NCBI RefSeq assembly: GCF_002735645.1
Contig: NZ_PDZG01000029.1
Coordinates: 1 to 54,392 of the forward strand
Length of the DNA: 54,392 nt
Reading direction: 5' to 3'
Source of the DNA: Iodobacter sp. BJB302
GTDB lineage: Bacteria > Pseudomonadota > Gammaproteobacteria > Burkholderiales > Chitinibacteraceae
The position numbers were made by a program, and so were the translations under genes. How positions within the stretch are numbered: position 1 is the first letter of the stretch; every line of letters starts with the position of its first letter. The notes below the pieces were generated by a model. The model saw only the letters and a program-made list of their open reading frames with translations. It was not told the DNA's origin and ran no database searches. Of this stretch, positions 26,937 through 36,328 are shown piece after piece.

Positions 26937-28109
26937 TTAGCCCACGCTGGCGCTAAAATTCATCAGGTATTGATCGGTGATGCGCTGGCGCAGCTCTAAG
27001 TCTTCCAGAGGAGGGACGGGGGTGTAGTCGTAATCGATGGTGAGCTTGCCCGCCTTCAGATCCTCTTTCCCGTTGGCCTCCACATCCAGCCAGGCGTTAA
27101 AGCCCAGCAAGTAACCCGCTGCCACCCAGGCGCGGCCCTTCGCATTAATCCCTTCCAGAATGTCTTTGGCTAAGGATGGCGTCATGGGCTGATCGATGGC
27201 CCACAGATGCGCCTCGCCCATGGTGTCGGCAATCACCTGGGCGCTGCGGGTGTAGTTCTCAAACATAAACAGCGGATCAGCAGACAGGGTACGGTTGCCC
27301 CAGAACACAAAGCCTTTGGCGCGAACAAGGGTGGTGATGTCTTTGCTATTCAGGAGGCCCGCGTCGGTGTCCGGGTCTTGCAGATCCCAGAACACGTCCT
27401 GGCTTAAGCCGGTGACACCATTAATCACCACATTGGAAAGCGTCTTATGCCAGCCGATGTCCTTATCCAGTTTGGCGCGTAAGCCGATGGCGTAGGCGAC
27501 GGCTAAGTCGAGGCCTTCATCATCAAGGCCCGACCAGTTGGGATTCTTAAAGTCTGGCCAGATCATCATTAATTCGCGCTGGCCGAAATTGGCGCGGTAT
27601 TCCAGGGCTTCTGCCACGCTATTGCAGCCACGGGCGCTGATATAGGCAAAGCCGCGCAGCTTCTGGCAAATGCTTGCCAGCTCGTTAGCCACCAGCAAAG
27701 TGTCGTAGCCCGGCACGCCTAAAATGCGCGGTTTGACATGCACGATGCTGTTGGCCGCGAGCAAAGCTTTAAGGCCGGTAAAGCGGCCCGTTTCATCGGT
27801 GCCGCCGATGATGTTCTGCTCGGTTTCTTTTTCGTCTTTGCCTTGTTCGACGCGCACCATGACGACAATCGGGCTGGTTTGTTTGGCGATGGCACGTAAT
27901 GTGCGCAGCATGGTGCCTTTGGTGCCTGCTTTGCCAATGGCTTTTTGTACGTTGGTAATCAGCACCGGCTGATTGATGGGGAAGAACTTTGCATCTGCAT
28001 CGGGGGCGGTGCAGACCAGGCCGATGACGGCAGTACTGATGGTTTGAATGGTGCGCGTGCCCTCGTTAATCTCGATAACGCGCGTGCCATGGTGGAATTG
28101 ATCGCCCAT
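26937..28109 (-). CDS. FI: tail sheath protein gpFI
   Basis: 390 residues from ATG 28109, which has GAGGAA upstream and gives the family start MGDQFHHGTRVIEINEGTRTI. FI is the contractile sheath subunit. The C-terminal handle domain (QRITDQYLMNF) is complete. It heads the operon FI-FII-E-methylase-T-U-D; a candidate activator box lies about 78 bases upstream. Confidence 0.95.
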   Translation of the reverse strand: MGDQFHHGTRVIEINEGTRTIQTISTAVIGLVCTAPDADAKFFPINQPVLITNVQKAIGKAGTKGTMLRTLRAIAKQTSPIVVMVRVEQGKDEKETEQNIIGGTDETGRFTGLKALLAANSIVHVKPRILGVPGYDTLLVANELASICQKLRGFAYISARGCNSVAEALEYRANFGQRELMMIWPDFKNPNWSGLDDEGLDLAVAYAIGLRAKLDKDIGWHKTLSNVVINGVTGLSQDVFWDLQDPDTDAGLLNSKDITTLVRAKGFVFWGNRTLSADPLFMFENYTRSAQVIADTMGEAHLWAIDQPMTPSLAKDILEGINAKGRAWVAAGYLLGFNAWLDVEANGKEDLKAGKLTIDYDYTPVPPLEDLELRQRITDQYLMNFSASVG

Positions 28110-28177
28110 GATTTCCTCGGTTTGAATTGACCGGGCCATCATGAGCGTTTACGGCTGGATTGGCTTTCACCGGGGAG

Positions 28178-28196
28178 TGTGAAGCCTTGAACGACA
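28178..28196 (-). promoter_or_regulatory. candidate Ogr box upstream of FI
   Basis: TGT-N13-ACA (GTGT...ACAC) between the fibre assembly gene and FI. P2 late promoters have a TGT-N12-ACA type dyad at about -55; the same N13 spacing recurs upstream of V and between O and P. Confidence 0.5.
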
Positions 28197-28200
28197 CTGC

Positions 28201-28761
28201 TTAGGCGGGTGTTTCACTTAAAACCTGCGCTAATAAGCTTTCAAGCCGTTCTACCTTTTCATTTAAGGCGAGCAATTGATCGTCAGCGATGACTGGCGGC
28301 GGGTCTAAAACCAGCGGGATGGGCTGAGCTTCGGTGATCCATTTTTTGCCATTCCAGACCGCCCCTTCAAAATACGGCAGCAGGGTGAAGCCTTCAGGTA
28401 TCGGGCCTAATGTATCCAGCAAACGCGCCGCGCCGTCGCTGGTTTGGTAAGCGATCATTTTCCGGTAGTCTTCAATCAGCGCCCAGCGCTGATCTGCCTG
28501 ATTCCGAATGATGGCCTTGTTTTGAGCGGGCCGAACTTTAGGCGCATCCAGCACCGCACCGGCAGGCAAGCCGCAATCTTTAGACACCCACATTTCAGCC
28601 TTGCCGATATATTCGAGCGTGCGGGTGTCGTGGCAAAAGCAAGGCACGACGCCGTCATGGCTGGCAAAGCCGTGCTGATCGAAAGAAACGGGCGGCAAGG
28701 GTTTTGTTTCTGGCCGCTGTTCCGGGCGGGTGTTGTCTGGTTTTGTGGTGTTCTTCAGCAT
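28201..28761 (-). CDS. tail fibre assembly-type protein
   Basis: 186 residues from ATG 28761; the longer frame overlaps H and is not needed. It lies after H, where P2 has the fibre chaperone gpG. Central repeats of the tail-protein type (GKAEMWVSKDCGLPAGAVLDAP, WNGKKWI) and a C-terminal coiled coil (LLALNEKVERLESLLAQVL) are seen. It is most likely the chaperone or minor fibre component for H. Confidence 0.7.
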   Translation of the reverse strand: MLKNTTKPDNTRPEQRPETKPLPPVSFDQHGFASHDGVVPCFCHDTRTLEYIGKAEMWVSKDCGLPAGAVLDAPKVRPAQNKAIIRNQADQRWALIEDYRKMIAYQTSDGAARLLDTLGPIPEGFTLLPYFEGAVWNGKKWITEAQPIPLVLDPPPVIADDQLLALNEKVERLESLLAQVLSETPA

Positions 28762-28765
28762 TGGA

Positions 28766-30673
28766 TTATCCCCACCGTACGATGTAATTAAATGCGACGT
28801 TATCCGGGTGCGTTCTGCCCTGCGGGCCATCGACCGTGGCTCGTGGTTGGGTTCTCACATAGTTAACGCCGGGCTGCCCGCCGCCGCCCGAGTAGGACAG
28901 CCAGCCGCCATCATCAAAGGGGACGGTGTGCTGATGCTCGCCTACATTGGCGGCCTGATAGCTCAATACGGTTCGCCCCGGATCAATACCGCGCCCCGCG
29001 TCCCAGCCTGAGATATACATGCCGCGCAGGTCGGGCAGGGTGGCACCATAGAGGCTGGCTAAAATCGGTGCTTCGTTTGGATTAATGCCCTGGCCCTGTA
29101 AAAAGATCCAGCCAGCGGGCGGGGTATTGCTGGGCCATGGGACGGGGACGCCGGTTGGTACGCCGAAAGAGCCATCGGCCATGCCTTCCGCGTATCTTGC
29201 TGCATCTACTCGAACGCCAAAGGTATCTGAACCATTTGATCCCATCAGTACGGGATAACCTGGCGACCAGCCCACACGCGCATCAATATTGCCAACGCCT
29301 GCGCCTACGGGAGAACGGCCTGCACTCGCATCAAAGATCACATGGCCGTTACCGAACTGATTCCAGCGCAGCAGCGTGGATACACCATTAAAATCCCAGT
29401 CAATTACACTAATCGCCTGCTGTGCATCTAGGACTTTATGGTATCGGGAATAAAATCCTCCATCCTGCCTAAATTCCCAAGTCGTAACGGCTCCTGCATC
29501 ACTTGAAATACAGATACACGCAGCAGGAAATTGATTACCTGAATAACGAAGCGATCCAAATGAAACCAGCCCCGCCCAGCCTGCATCTCCGACGGTGTAC
29601 TGTTTTACTATGGGCGCATATTGGCTGCCTGCAACCATTCCTGCATCAACAAATAAGGGGGCAGATGATGTCAGTTGACTATCAAATGACCCCGTGCCGA
29701 CTTGAGAATTGGCCCTGAACGCGGTCAGACGCCCCCCAGCAATAAAATCACGCATACGCTCAAAAGTGTTGTACTGAGGATGAGGGTCTTCAGCTGATTG
29801 ATGTGAGCGCATTACATCGTTGACTACCTCGTTTGTTTGCTCCTTCAGATAGTAGTGTTCACTGTGCGGGTTCGCCTCTTTAACGTGCGCTTGAATCAGC
29901 CCCTTGGTTTCCCCTTCGGTGGTGTATTGCGGGTGCGGGTCTTCGGCTGATTGGTGTGAGCGCATGACATTATTAACGACTTCGTTTGTTTGATTCTTTA
30001 GGTAGTAGTGTTCGGCGTGCGGGTTTTCGTCTGTGACATGCGCAGTGTCTGCTTCGTCCGCATGATGGATCGCTTCATCGCGGCCACGGTTGGCTTCGCG
30101 CTGTGCGGTGGTGGTGAGGTCTTGCCTTAAATCGGCATTGCTTTTATCGGTGATTTTTTTGTTGTAGTAATCTTTTGAATGCGGGTCGTCATCGGCAATA
30201 TGCTGCTTCATGGTTTCTTCGACCAGCTCAATGCTGGCAATCCCAATATCCTGGCTGACGCTGATCGTCACGGCGGCGGTGTTGCTGACGACAAACACCA
30301 TTCTTAGGGTTTGCACCTTGCCCGAGCCTTCTTCTAACTGCGGCTTGTAGCTGGCAGGGCAATTGGCGACGGCGATCAGGCCGCCTTTGTCGTCATAGAT
30401 CCCCATTTCCCGAATCCACCAGCCGCCGATATTTTCTTTAATAATGAGTTCGGCAATCACGGTGTTTTTGCCCGCTTCAGATTTAAGCGAGTTTAAAGGG
30501 CTGCGGTAATTCTCTTTGACCAGTTGGGTTTGGTTTTCATCGGGGGTGGTGTCGTTGCCGCCGCCATCGCCTACGGCCATGGTTTCAAGATGGATGGTTT
30601 TGTTTTGCGCGGTGGCTTCGGCAATTTGCGCCGCGCCGTATTGGGTGAGGATGGCAAAGTATTTTTGGCTCAT
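28766..30673 (-). CDS. H: tail fibre protein gpH
   Basis: 635 residues from ATG 30673, where it overlaps the stop of I. The conserved N-terminal attachment domain (MSQKYFAILTQYGAAQIAEA, VGDGGG) is followed by repeats of NPHxxHYYLK and the repeated NEVVNxVMRSHQSAEDPHPQY, then a receptor-binding tip with a Phage_collar-like end (PSNTPPAGWIFLQGQ, YIVRWG). The tip decides host range. A neighbouring assembly gene follows. Confidence 0.92.
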   Translation of the reverse strand: MSQKYFAILTQYGAAQIAEATAQNKTIHLETMAVGDGGGNDTTPDENQTQLVKENYRSPLNSLKSEAGKNTVIAELIIKENIGGWWIREMGIYDDKGGLIAVANCPASYKPQLEEGSGKVQTLRMVFVVSNTAAVTISVSQDIGIASIELVEETMKQHIADDDPHSKDYYNKKITDKSNADLRQDLTTTAQREANRGRDEAIHHADEADTAHVTDENPHAEHYYLKNQTNEVVNNVMRSHQSAEDPHPQYTTEGETKGLIQAHVKEANPHSEHYYLKEQTNEVVNDVMRSHQSAEDPHPQYNTFERMRDFIAGGRLTAFRANSQVGTGSFDSQLTSSAPLFVDAGMVAGSQYAPIVKQYTVGDAGWAGLVSFGSLRYSGNQFPAACICISSDAGAVTTWEFRQDGGFYSRYHKVLDAQQAISVIDWDFNGVSTLLRWNQFGNGHVIFDASAGRSPVGAGVGNIDARVGWSPGYPVLMGSNGSDTFGVRVDAARYAEGMADGSFGVPTGVPVPWPSNTPPAGWIFLQGQGINPNEAPILASLYGATLPDLRGMYISGWDAGRGIDPGRTVLSYQAANVGEHQHTVPFDDGGWLSYSGGGGQPGVNYVRTQPRATVDGPQGRTHPDNVAFNYIVRWG

Positions 30674-31218
30674 AGGGTGTCGATTGCCTTGGGATAGATG
30701 TTGATGACTTCGCCCTGGTATTGGCCGACGCCGGTATAGATCAGGCCGCGCGGCTCGACGCTGATATTCATTTCGATCAGATGGCGCGAGAGCGGCTTGG
30801 CTTCGTCGATTAAATAATTCAGCTCGATCTGGGTTTCTTCGGTAATGCCCTGGTCTATGGTTTTGACTTCCAGCCTGAAGGTGCCGCGCGGGCCGGTGGG
30901 GTTTTCTTCCCACCATTCGGTGATCTCTAAGCGATAGCCCAGCGGCTCGACAATGCGCTTAAGTGCGCCAATCGTGCCCTTGTGCTGATGCACAAAGAAC
31001 GATTGGCGGATCACTTCCCGCTGCACCGGCTCGCTCCAGTGCTCGTCCCATCGGTCCACTGAGAATGCCCAGGCTAAATAGGGCAAAGCAGCCTTGGGGC
31101 AGGTGTCGGCATTCCAAAGCGCCGCCAGCAGAATCGGCAGTTCTTGCCCGGCCTGGCAGCTCTCGGCGATGGCGCGTTCCAGCTTGCTTGATCCGGTCGG
31201 CAGCAAGGATTTAGTCAT
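30670..31218 (-). CDS. I: baseplate protein gpI
   Basis: 182 residues from ATG 31218. It resembles P2 gpI, which links baseplate and fibres: SLLPTGSSKLERAIAESCQ, LAWAFSVDRWDEHW, and QHKGTIGALKRIVEPLGY are family marks. It overlaps J by eight bases and H by four. Confidence 0.93.
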   Translation of the reverse strand: MTKSLLPTGSSKLERAIAESCQAGQELPILLAALWNADTCPKAALPYLAWAFSVDRWDEHWSEPVQREVIRQSFFVHQHKGTIGALKRIVEPLGYRLEITEWWEENPTGPRGTFRLEVKTIDQGITEETQIELNYLIDEAKPLSRHLIEMNISVEPRGLIYTGVGQYQGEVINIYPKAIDTL

Positions 31219-32110
31219 CGATGCCGCCGACGCTGATTTCCACGGCGGTGCAGTGCGCGGCCTGTGTTTCATCAAGCACCACATCTTTAGCCGGCGACAC
31301 GAGTTCGACCCGCTGCACGCCTTCCACATGCAGCGCGGCAAAGATGGCCGATTGCCGGATATCGCGCCCCATGCGGCGCTGGGTGCTGATGTATTTTTTA
31401 AGCTGGGCGTGGGCGGCTTCTAAAATCGGGCCTTTTTCTGGGCCTTGGTAAAGATATAAAACCGCCGTCACGGCGTAATTGATGATCTGGGCCGACTGCA
31501 CGGTAAGCCGGTCGCCCACGGGGCGCACGTCTTCACCCGATAGCAGCAGCCTGACTTTGCTGAGCAAATCAGCAGGGGCGCTGCCGTCGCCATCGTTTGC
31601 CAGTACGCTGACCACCACTTCGCAGGGCTGGGGACTGATGGCGCTGGCGTCGGCCACGCGGGCGTCCGCCGAAAGCGCGTGAAAGATATACGCCGACCTT
31701 GGCCCCGCCACGCTTAAGCCCTCAAAAGCTCGCTGGCCGCGTGCGCGGAGTGAATCATCGGATTCTAAAACCGCATCGGTGGGCGGTACCGCGTTTGGAT
31801 TAGCGGGCGTAATCACAAAACGCTTCACATTAAAATTAGCCACCAGATGATCTAAATCACTTCCCTGGCTAAACGCCAACATGCAGGCCGCGCCGCGCTC
31901 GTTAATCCTTTGCCGCTGGATCAATTCGCGGTAAGCGTTTTCTTGTAACAGCTTGGTGAGCGGTTCAGATTCCAGACTCAGTACGGCGGCCGCATCGGGA
32001 TAGAGCGCAATCAGCGCCGCTTTGCGCTCTTTAAAAATCGTTTCAAAATCCAGCGCCTCGATCAGATTGGGCGGGGGCAGGCGGGAGAGGTCTACTTCCT
32101 GGCTTTTCAT
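31211..32110 (-). CDS. J: baseplate assembly protein gpJ
   Basis: 299 residues, the P2 J/T4 gp6 family of baseplate wedge proteins (DSLRARGQRAFEGLSVAGPRSAYIFHALSA; VLANDGDGSAPADLL). It lies between W and I as in P2 and is full length. Confidence 0.95.
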   Translation of the reverse strand: MKSQEVDLSRLPPPNLIEALDFETIFKERKAALIALYPDAAAVLSLESEPLTKLLQENAYRELIQRQRINERGAACMLAFSQGSDLDHLVANFNVKRFVITPANPNAVPPTDAVLESDDSLRARGQRAFEGLSVAGPRSAYIFHALSADARVADASAISPQPCEVVVSVLANDGDGSAPADLLSKVRLLLSGEDVRPVGDRLTVQSAQIINYAVTAVLYLYQGPEKGPILEAAHAQLKKYISTQRRMGRDIRQSAIFAALHVEGVQRVELVSPAKDVVLDETQAAHCTAVEISVGGIDD

Positions 32111-32113
32111 GGT

Positions 32114-32464
32114 TTAGGCTCGCAGAGGAATAGAAAGCGCCACCGGCTGCTGGCCGCGCGGGCCATCAATGCGCTCGGCTTCCAGCGTGACGCTGAGTGC
32201 GCCGTGTTGTTCGCCCAGCGTTAAATTGACGCGCTGGGCGCGGATACGCGGCTCCCACTTTTTAAGCGCAGTGGCGGTGGCGGCCATCACCCGTAAGCGG
32301 GTGGCCCCGTTTAAAGGCTGATCGATTAGCGCGGGGATTTCAGAGCCATAGTCGCGGCGCATCAGGCGGCTGCCCAGCGGTGTGGTCAGCACATCGGCCA
32401 CGGATTGCTGGATATGGGCCAGATCATCAATCGCATGGCCGTTGTGCTTGTTCAGGCCCGCCAT
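32114..32464 (-). CDS. W: baseplate protein gpW
   Basis: 116 residues, homologous in style to T4 gp25/P2 gpW lysozyme-like wedge proteins (LTTPLGSRLMRRDYGSEIPALIDQP). It starts one base into the stop of V. Confidence 0.95.
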   Translation of the reverse strand: MAGLNKHNGHAIDDLAHIQQSVADVLTTPLGSRLMRRDYGSEIPALIDQPLNGATRLRVMAATATALKKWEPRIRAQRVNLTLGEQHGALSVTLEAERIDGPRGQQPVALSIPLRA

Positions 32465-33141
32465 TATGTTGGCCCGCCGGTGCTGCTACCGCCTGCCTGC
32501 ACGCCGCTGTGGGTGTGGTCATGCAAGACCACGCCATTACTGGTGATCGCACCGCCGCTTTGGGTGATTGGGCCAGTAATCGTGGTTGCACCGCCCCCTT
32601 CACCGCCGGTACCGCTCATGCCTGCGGCGTAACTGAATGCGCCCAGCACATCGGCTTTACCTTTAAAGGTGCTGTCGCCCTTAATGACCAGATCACCGAC
32701 CACGGTCAGATTTCCGGTGGTGGTGGTTTCAGGGCAATCGACGGTGACATGATTCGAGGCTTGAATCAGCGCGGTTTGAATGCCGGTGGCGCTCAGTGCG
32801 CCGCTGGCGTGGTTGTAGCTGACCAGCGCCCCGTCTGGAAAGGCCACGCAAGTGACGGCGGCGGCTGAGCTGGGCGAGGTAATCGCATCCGAAAACAGCC
32901 CGGGCAACACTACGCCCGCACCTACTTCGCCCGATTGGCTAAACAAAACGACTTGCTCGCCAATGCTGGGCGGACTCCAGATCCGCACCTTGCCCGCCCG
33001 GGCAGTGAGCCATGGCAGCCAGTCGGTCAGCAGCCCGCCGGTTTGCACACGGCAGAGGGCGTGGGTGTGATCCACTTCGGCCACAGTGCCGATGCGGATC
33101 AGGCTTTCTAAAATGCGGGAATGTTCGGCTGTTTGATTCAT
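32464..33141 (-). CDS. V: baseplate spike protein gpV
   Basis: 225 residues from ATG 33141. N-terminal OB fold (about 10-90), then a repetitive beta-helix region and a C-terminus with HDHTHSG, the His-x-His metal site at the tip of the P2 spike that pierces the outer membrane. It is first of the V-W-J-I-H operon, with a candidate activator box about 56 bases upstream. Confidence 0.94.
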   Translation of the reverse strand: MNQTAEHSRILESLIRIGTVAEVDHTHALCRVQTGGLLTDWLPWLTARAGKVRIWSPPSIGEQVVLFSQSGEVGAGVVLPGLFSDAITSPSSAAAVTCVAFPDGALVSYNHASGALSATGIQTALIQASNHVTVDCPETTTTGNLTVVGDLVIKGDSTFKGKADVLGAFSYAAGMSGTGGEGGGATTITGPITQSGGAITSNGVVLHDHTHSGVQAGGSSTGGPT

Positions 33142-33187
33142 GCCGCCATAGTGCCGCGCCGGTGCGCGATGTTCACGCACGGGCGGG

Positions 33188-33206
33188 TGTGAGGCGGGTT
33201 TTTACA
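33188..33206 (-). promoter_or_regulatory. candidate Ogr box upstream of V
   Basis: TGT-N13-ACA in the short gap between V (leftward) and the Sel1 gene (rightward). Same spacing as the boxes near FI and O/P. Confidence 0.5.
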
Positions 33207-33334
33207 ATGATTGGCAGGCGTAGCGAAGCAAAGATAGGTTTTATATTTTGATAAACATCTGTAACAGAATTAAAACTTACGTGTTGATTGTTTTTAAATT
33301 ACAATCCGCGAGAACATAAACGGACTCAATAAAA

Positions 33335-35353
33335 ATGAAAAGAATGGTTCTTGTTGCTGCTTTGTTTACTGGTTTCATTTCCATGGCAAATGCAGGGTTA
33401 GATGAAGGCTTAGTGGCTGCAAAGGCTGGTAACTTCTCGCTTGCCTTCAAAGAATTTGAGCCGCTTGCTGAGCAAGGTAATGCAATAGCGCAATACAACC
33501 TCGGCCAGATGTATCTTGCTGGTCAAGGTGTGGTTAAAGATACTGCCAAAGCTGTCAGCTGGTATCGTAAATCCGCTGAGCAAGGCTATGCCTATGCACA
33601 ATTTGCACTCGGCACGATGTATGAAACGAGCCGTGGTGTGCCACAGAGTGATTCCCAAGCTGTAATTTGGTATCGCAAGGCGGCTGAGCAAGGAGAAGTC
33701 AACTCGCAATTCCTACTTAGCTTGATGTACACCGAGGGTAAAGGCGTACCTCAGGACGATGCCCAAGCCGCAAACTGGTGTCGTAAAGCTGCTGAGCAAG
33801 GCGATGCAGTAGCTCAATATGATCTTGGCCTGAGGTATGGCAATGGTGAAGGCGTACCGCAGGATTATATTCAGTCAGAGAGTTGGTATCGTAAGTCCGC
33901 TGAGCAAGGCCATGCCAAAGCGCAATACAATCTTGGCTGGATGTATGCTAATGCTCAAGGCATACCCCGAGATGATGTACAAGCTGTAAGCTGGTATCGC
34001 AAAGCTGCAGAACAAGGTAATGTCGACGCGCAATACAACCTTGGCAGGATGTATGAAATCAGCAAGGGCGAGCTACAGAATTTTGATCTGGCTGTAAGTT
34101 GGTATCGCAAGGCCGCCGAGCAAGACGATGCTCACGCGCAAAACAGACTGGGCCGTATGTATGAAAATGGTACAGGAGTGCGCCAAGACAATGCCCAAGC
34201 GGTAAGCTGGTATCGCAAGGCTGCTGAACAAAGCGATGTCGACGCGCAATTCAACCTCGGCCGGATGTATGAAAATGGTACAGGAGTGCGCCAAGACAAT
34301 GCCCAAGCGGTAAGCTGGTATCGCAAGGCTGCTGAACAAAACGATGTCGACGCGCAATTCAACCTCGGCCGGATGTATGCTAATGGTAAAGGTGTGCCCC
34401 AAGACGATGCCCAAGCTGCAATCTGGTATAGCAAGGCCGCTAAGCAAGGCAAAGTCAAAGCGCAATTCTATCTCGGCCGGATGTATGCTAATGGAAAGGG
34501 TGTGCCGCAGGACGATGTTCAAGCGGTGAATTGGTATCGCAAAGCTGCAGAGCAAGGAGATGCTACAGCTCAATACGACCTTGGTGTCATGTATGAAAAG
34601 GGGCTTGGGGTAGCCAAAGACATTGCTCAAGCAGTGAGTTGGATTCGTCAGGCTGCTGAGCAAGGCTTGGCTATTGCACAATATAGTCTTGGTGTGTTGT
34701 ATGACAACTACGACAGCGTTTTACATGACAAAGCACAAATCGTAAGTTGGTATCGTAAAGCCGCAGAGCAAGGTCATGATAAGGCTCAATTTAACCTTGG
34801 CTTAATATACGAAAAAGGTGAAGGTGTGGTGCAGGATGATGCCCTGGCCGTAAGTTGGTATAACAAGGCCGCTGCTCAAGGCGATGTTCAGGCGCAAACT
34901 AATCTTGGTGGGATGTACGAGAGAGGCCAAGGCGTGGAGCAGAACAATATCCAAGCAGTTAGCTGGTATCTTAAGGCTGCGGTTCAAGGTAGCGCTTCGG
35001 CACAAGCTAATCTCGGCGGAATGTATGCAAAGGGACAAGGCGTACCGCAGGATGATACACAAGCGCTAAGCTGGTTTTTCAAAGCGGCTGAGCAAGGCAA
35101 TTCCGCCGGACAAAATAACCTCGGCGTGATGTACGCCAGAGGTAAAGGCGTACCTCAGAACTGGGTTGTTGCTTATGCGTTATTCAGCCTTTCTGTACTA
35201 GGTGAAGTAAGCCATGGGGCAAAGTACAGGGAGATTTCTTTAAAGAAGATCACGCCTAAGCAAATTGAAGCCGGTCAGCAGCTAAGCATTGAAATTGCCA
35301 AACCGAATAATTTAAGTAAGGCAATTGCGGCCTATCTGGAAACGGCCAAATAA
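33335..35353 (+). CDS. secreted Sel1-repeat protein (moron)
   Basis: 672 residues with signal peptide MKRMVLVAALFTGFISMANA and about 16 Sel1-like repeats of 36 residues (AVSWYRKAAEQGDxxAQxNLGxMYxxGxGVPQDD). Such solenoids bind other proteins and occur in virulence and envelope factors. The gene runs against the late genes between V and S, has an AT-rich 5' region of its own and a terminator behind it, so it is a moron with independent, probably lysogenic, expression. Two repeats are almost identical in DNA, a sign of recent duplication. It is not needed for a P2 tail. Confidence 0.9.
   Translation: MKRMVLVAALFTGFISMANAGLDEGLVAAKAGNFSLAFKEFEPLAEQGNAIAQYNLGQMYLAGQGVVKDTAKAVSWYRKSAEQGYAYAQFALGTMYETSRGVPQSDSQAVIWYRKAAEQGEVNSQFLLSLMYTEGKGVPQDDAQAANWCRKAAEQGDAVAQYDLGLRYGNGEGVPQDYIQSESWYRKSAEQGHAKAQYNLGWMYANAQGIPRDDVQAVSWYRKAAEQGNVDAQYNLGRMYEISKGELQNFDLAVSWYRKAAEQDDAHAQNRLGRMYENGTGVRQDNAQAVSWYRKAAEQSDVDAQFNLGRMYENGTGVRQDNAQAVSWYRKAAEQNDVDAQFNLGRMYANGKGVPQDDAQAAIWYSKAAKQGKVKAQFYLGRMYANGKGVPQDDVQAVNWYRKAAEQGDATAQYDLGVMYEKGLGVAKDIAQAVSWIRQAAEQGLAIAQYSLGVLYDNYDSVLHDKAQIVSWYRKAAEQGHDKAQFNLGLIYEKGEGVVQDDALAVSWYNKAAAQGDVQAQTNLGGMYERGQGVEQNNIQAVSWYLKAAVQGSASAQANLGGMYAKGQGVPQDDTQALSWFFKAAEQGNSAGQNNLGVMYARGKGVPQNWVVAYALFSLSVLGEVSHGAKYREISLKKITPKQIEAGQQLSIEIAKPNNLSKAIAAYLETAK
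34163..34378 (+). repeat. two near-identical 108-bp tandem units in the Sel1 gene
   Basis: Units 34163-34270 and 34271-34378 differ at about one base, while other repeats in the gene are far more diverged. Confidence 0.85.
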
Positions 35354-35363
35354 TTCTTCAAAC

Positions 35364-35396
35364 AAAAAACCGCTCTGGCTTGAGCGGTTTTTTTTC
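35364..35396 (+). terminator. terminator after the Sel1 gene
   Basis: AACCGCTC / GAGCGGTT hairpin with A-run before and eight T after; may also work leftwards after S. Confidence 0.85.
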
Positions 35397-35417
35397 GTTA
35401 GCTGTTTGGCGGTGTGC

Positions 35418-35870
35418 CTAGCTGATTAGTTGATTTAGTATCATCTTGGTGATCAGTTCATCATCGCTTTGGCTAAACCCCAGCAAGACGCGGGCGGCGT
35501 ATCTGTGCCTGATGCCGTGCCTGGCGTTGACCGTATCAAGCAAGCCAAACTGGTGAACGCTGGCCAGGCGGTTGGCGCTGGGGCTGAAATATACGGCGGC
35601 CCCGTTGGCGGTGCTTTGGGTTTTAAGGTGGCGGGCGGTGCGCAGCTTGGTAAACATTTTGCGCTTAATCCGTCCGCCTTTTTTACGCATCTGAGGTAAG
35701 CGCGGGGCGTAGGGCGTGCCGTCCGGGTTTTGATTGGCGGCGATGTGGGCTTGCTGGCGTTTGCGCAGTTCGGCAGCGAGGCGCTTATTCATGCCGCGTA
35801 ATGCTTTGGCGTCTAGATTGCCAAGCAAGCCCGAAGCCCAGCCTTCCAGCGCTTTAAGGTTGTCGCTCAT
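35418..35870 (-). CDS. S: tail completion protein gpS
   Basis: 150 residues, virion morphogenesis family (LEGWASGLLGNLDAKALRGMNKRLAAELRKRQQAHI; PDGTPYAPR). P2 gpS finishes the tail before joining to the head. It overlaps R by four bases. Confidence 0.92.
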   Translation of the reverse strand: MSDNLKALEGWASGLLGNLDAKALRGMNKRLAAELRKRQQAHIAANQNPDGTPYAPRLPQMRKKGGRIKRKMFTKLRTARHLKTQSTANGAAVYFSPSANRLASVHQFGLLDTVNARHGIRHRYAARVLLGFSQSDDELITKMILNQLIS

Positions 35871-36328
35871 TTAACTGGCCACGGCTGATCGCGCAGGAAT
35901 GAAGCCCAGTCTTTGCCCGCGTATTCATCCGGCGGTGGCTCGCCGTAATGGGTAATGACGGGCTTGCCATCTACCTCTCGCACCACCACGCGCTCGGTTA
36001 AGTTGATCTTGATCGAAAGGTCGAGGGTGTCGTGGTTCAGGATATCCGCTTCAAAGCTGATGCCGTTTTGGCGTTTATCGACATTACTAAACAGCTCGGG
36101 CTGATTGCTGCTGACCCAAGCCAGTACCGGCACCATGATGGTGTCGGGGTGGTCGGCGTAATCCTGAATGATGGCGTTCAGCGTGTATTGATATTCAAAA
36201 GAAAGCGACTTGCCCGCTGTAGCAATCAGCTTGCCTTCATCAATAAAGACGGCGAGCTTATCGGGGTTGTGGGCAAGGTGGCGCACCGTTTTAGAGAGGT
36301 ATTCGCGCAGGTCGGCGGGCTTAATCAT
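35867..36328 (-). CDS. R: tail completion protein gpR
   Basis: 153 residues, P2 gpR family (MIKPADLREYLSKTVRHLAHNPDKLAVFIDEGKL). The start overlaps the end of the Rz1 gene. Works with S at the head-proximal tail end. Confidence 0.92.
   Translation of the reverse strand: MIKPADLREYLSKTVRHLAHNPDKLAVFIDEGKLIATAGKSLSFEYQYTLNAIIQDYADHPDTIMVPVLAWVSSNQPELFSNVDKRQNGISFEADILNHDTLDLSIKINLTERVVVREVDGKPVITHYGEPPPDEYAGKDWASFLRDQPWPVK

Noticed and set aside
28766-30673. Diversity-generating retroelement acting on the fibre
   Set aside because: No reverse transcriptase or template repeat was seen near the fibre gene.
34073-34681. Long antisense ORF in the Sel1 gene
   Set aside because: Mirror of the repeat codons; such shadows are expected in repetitive genes.
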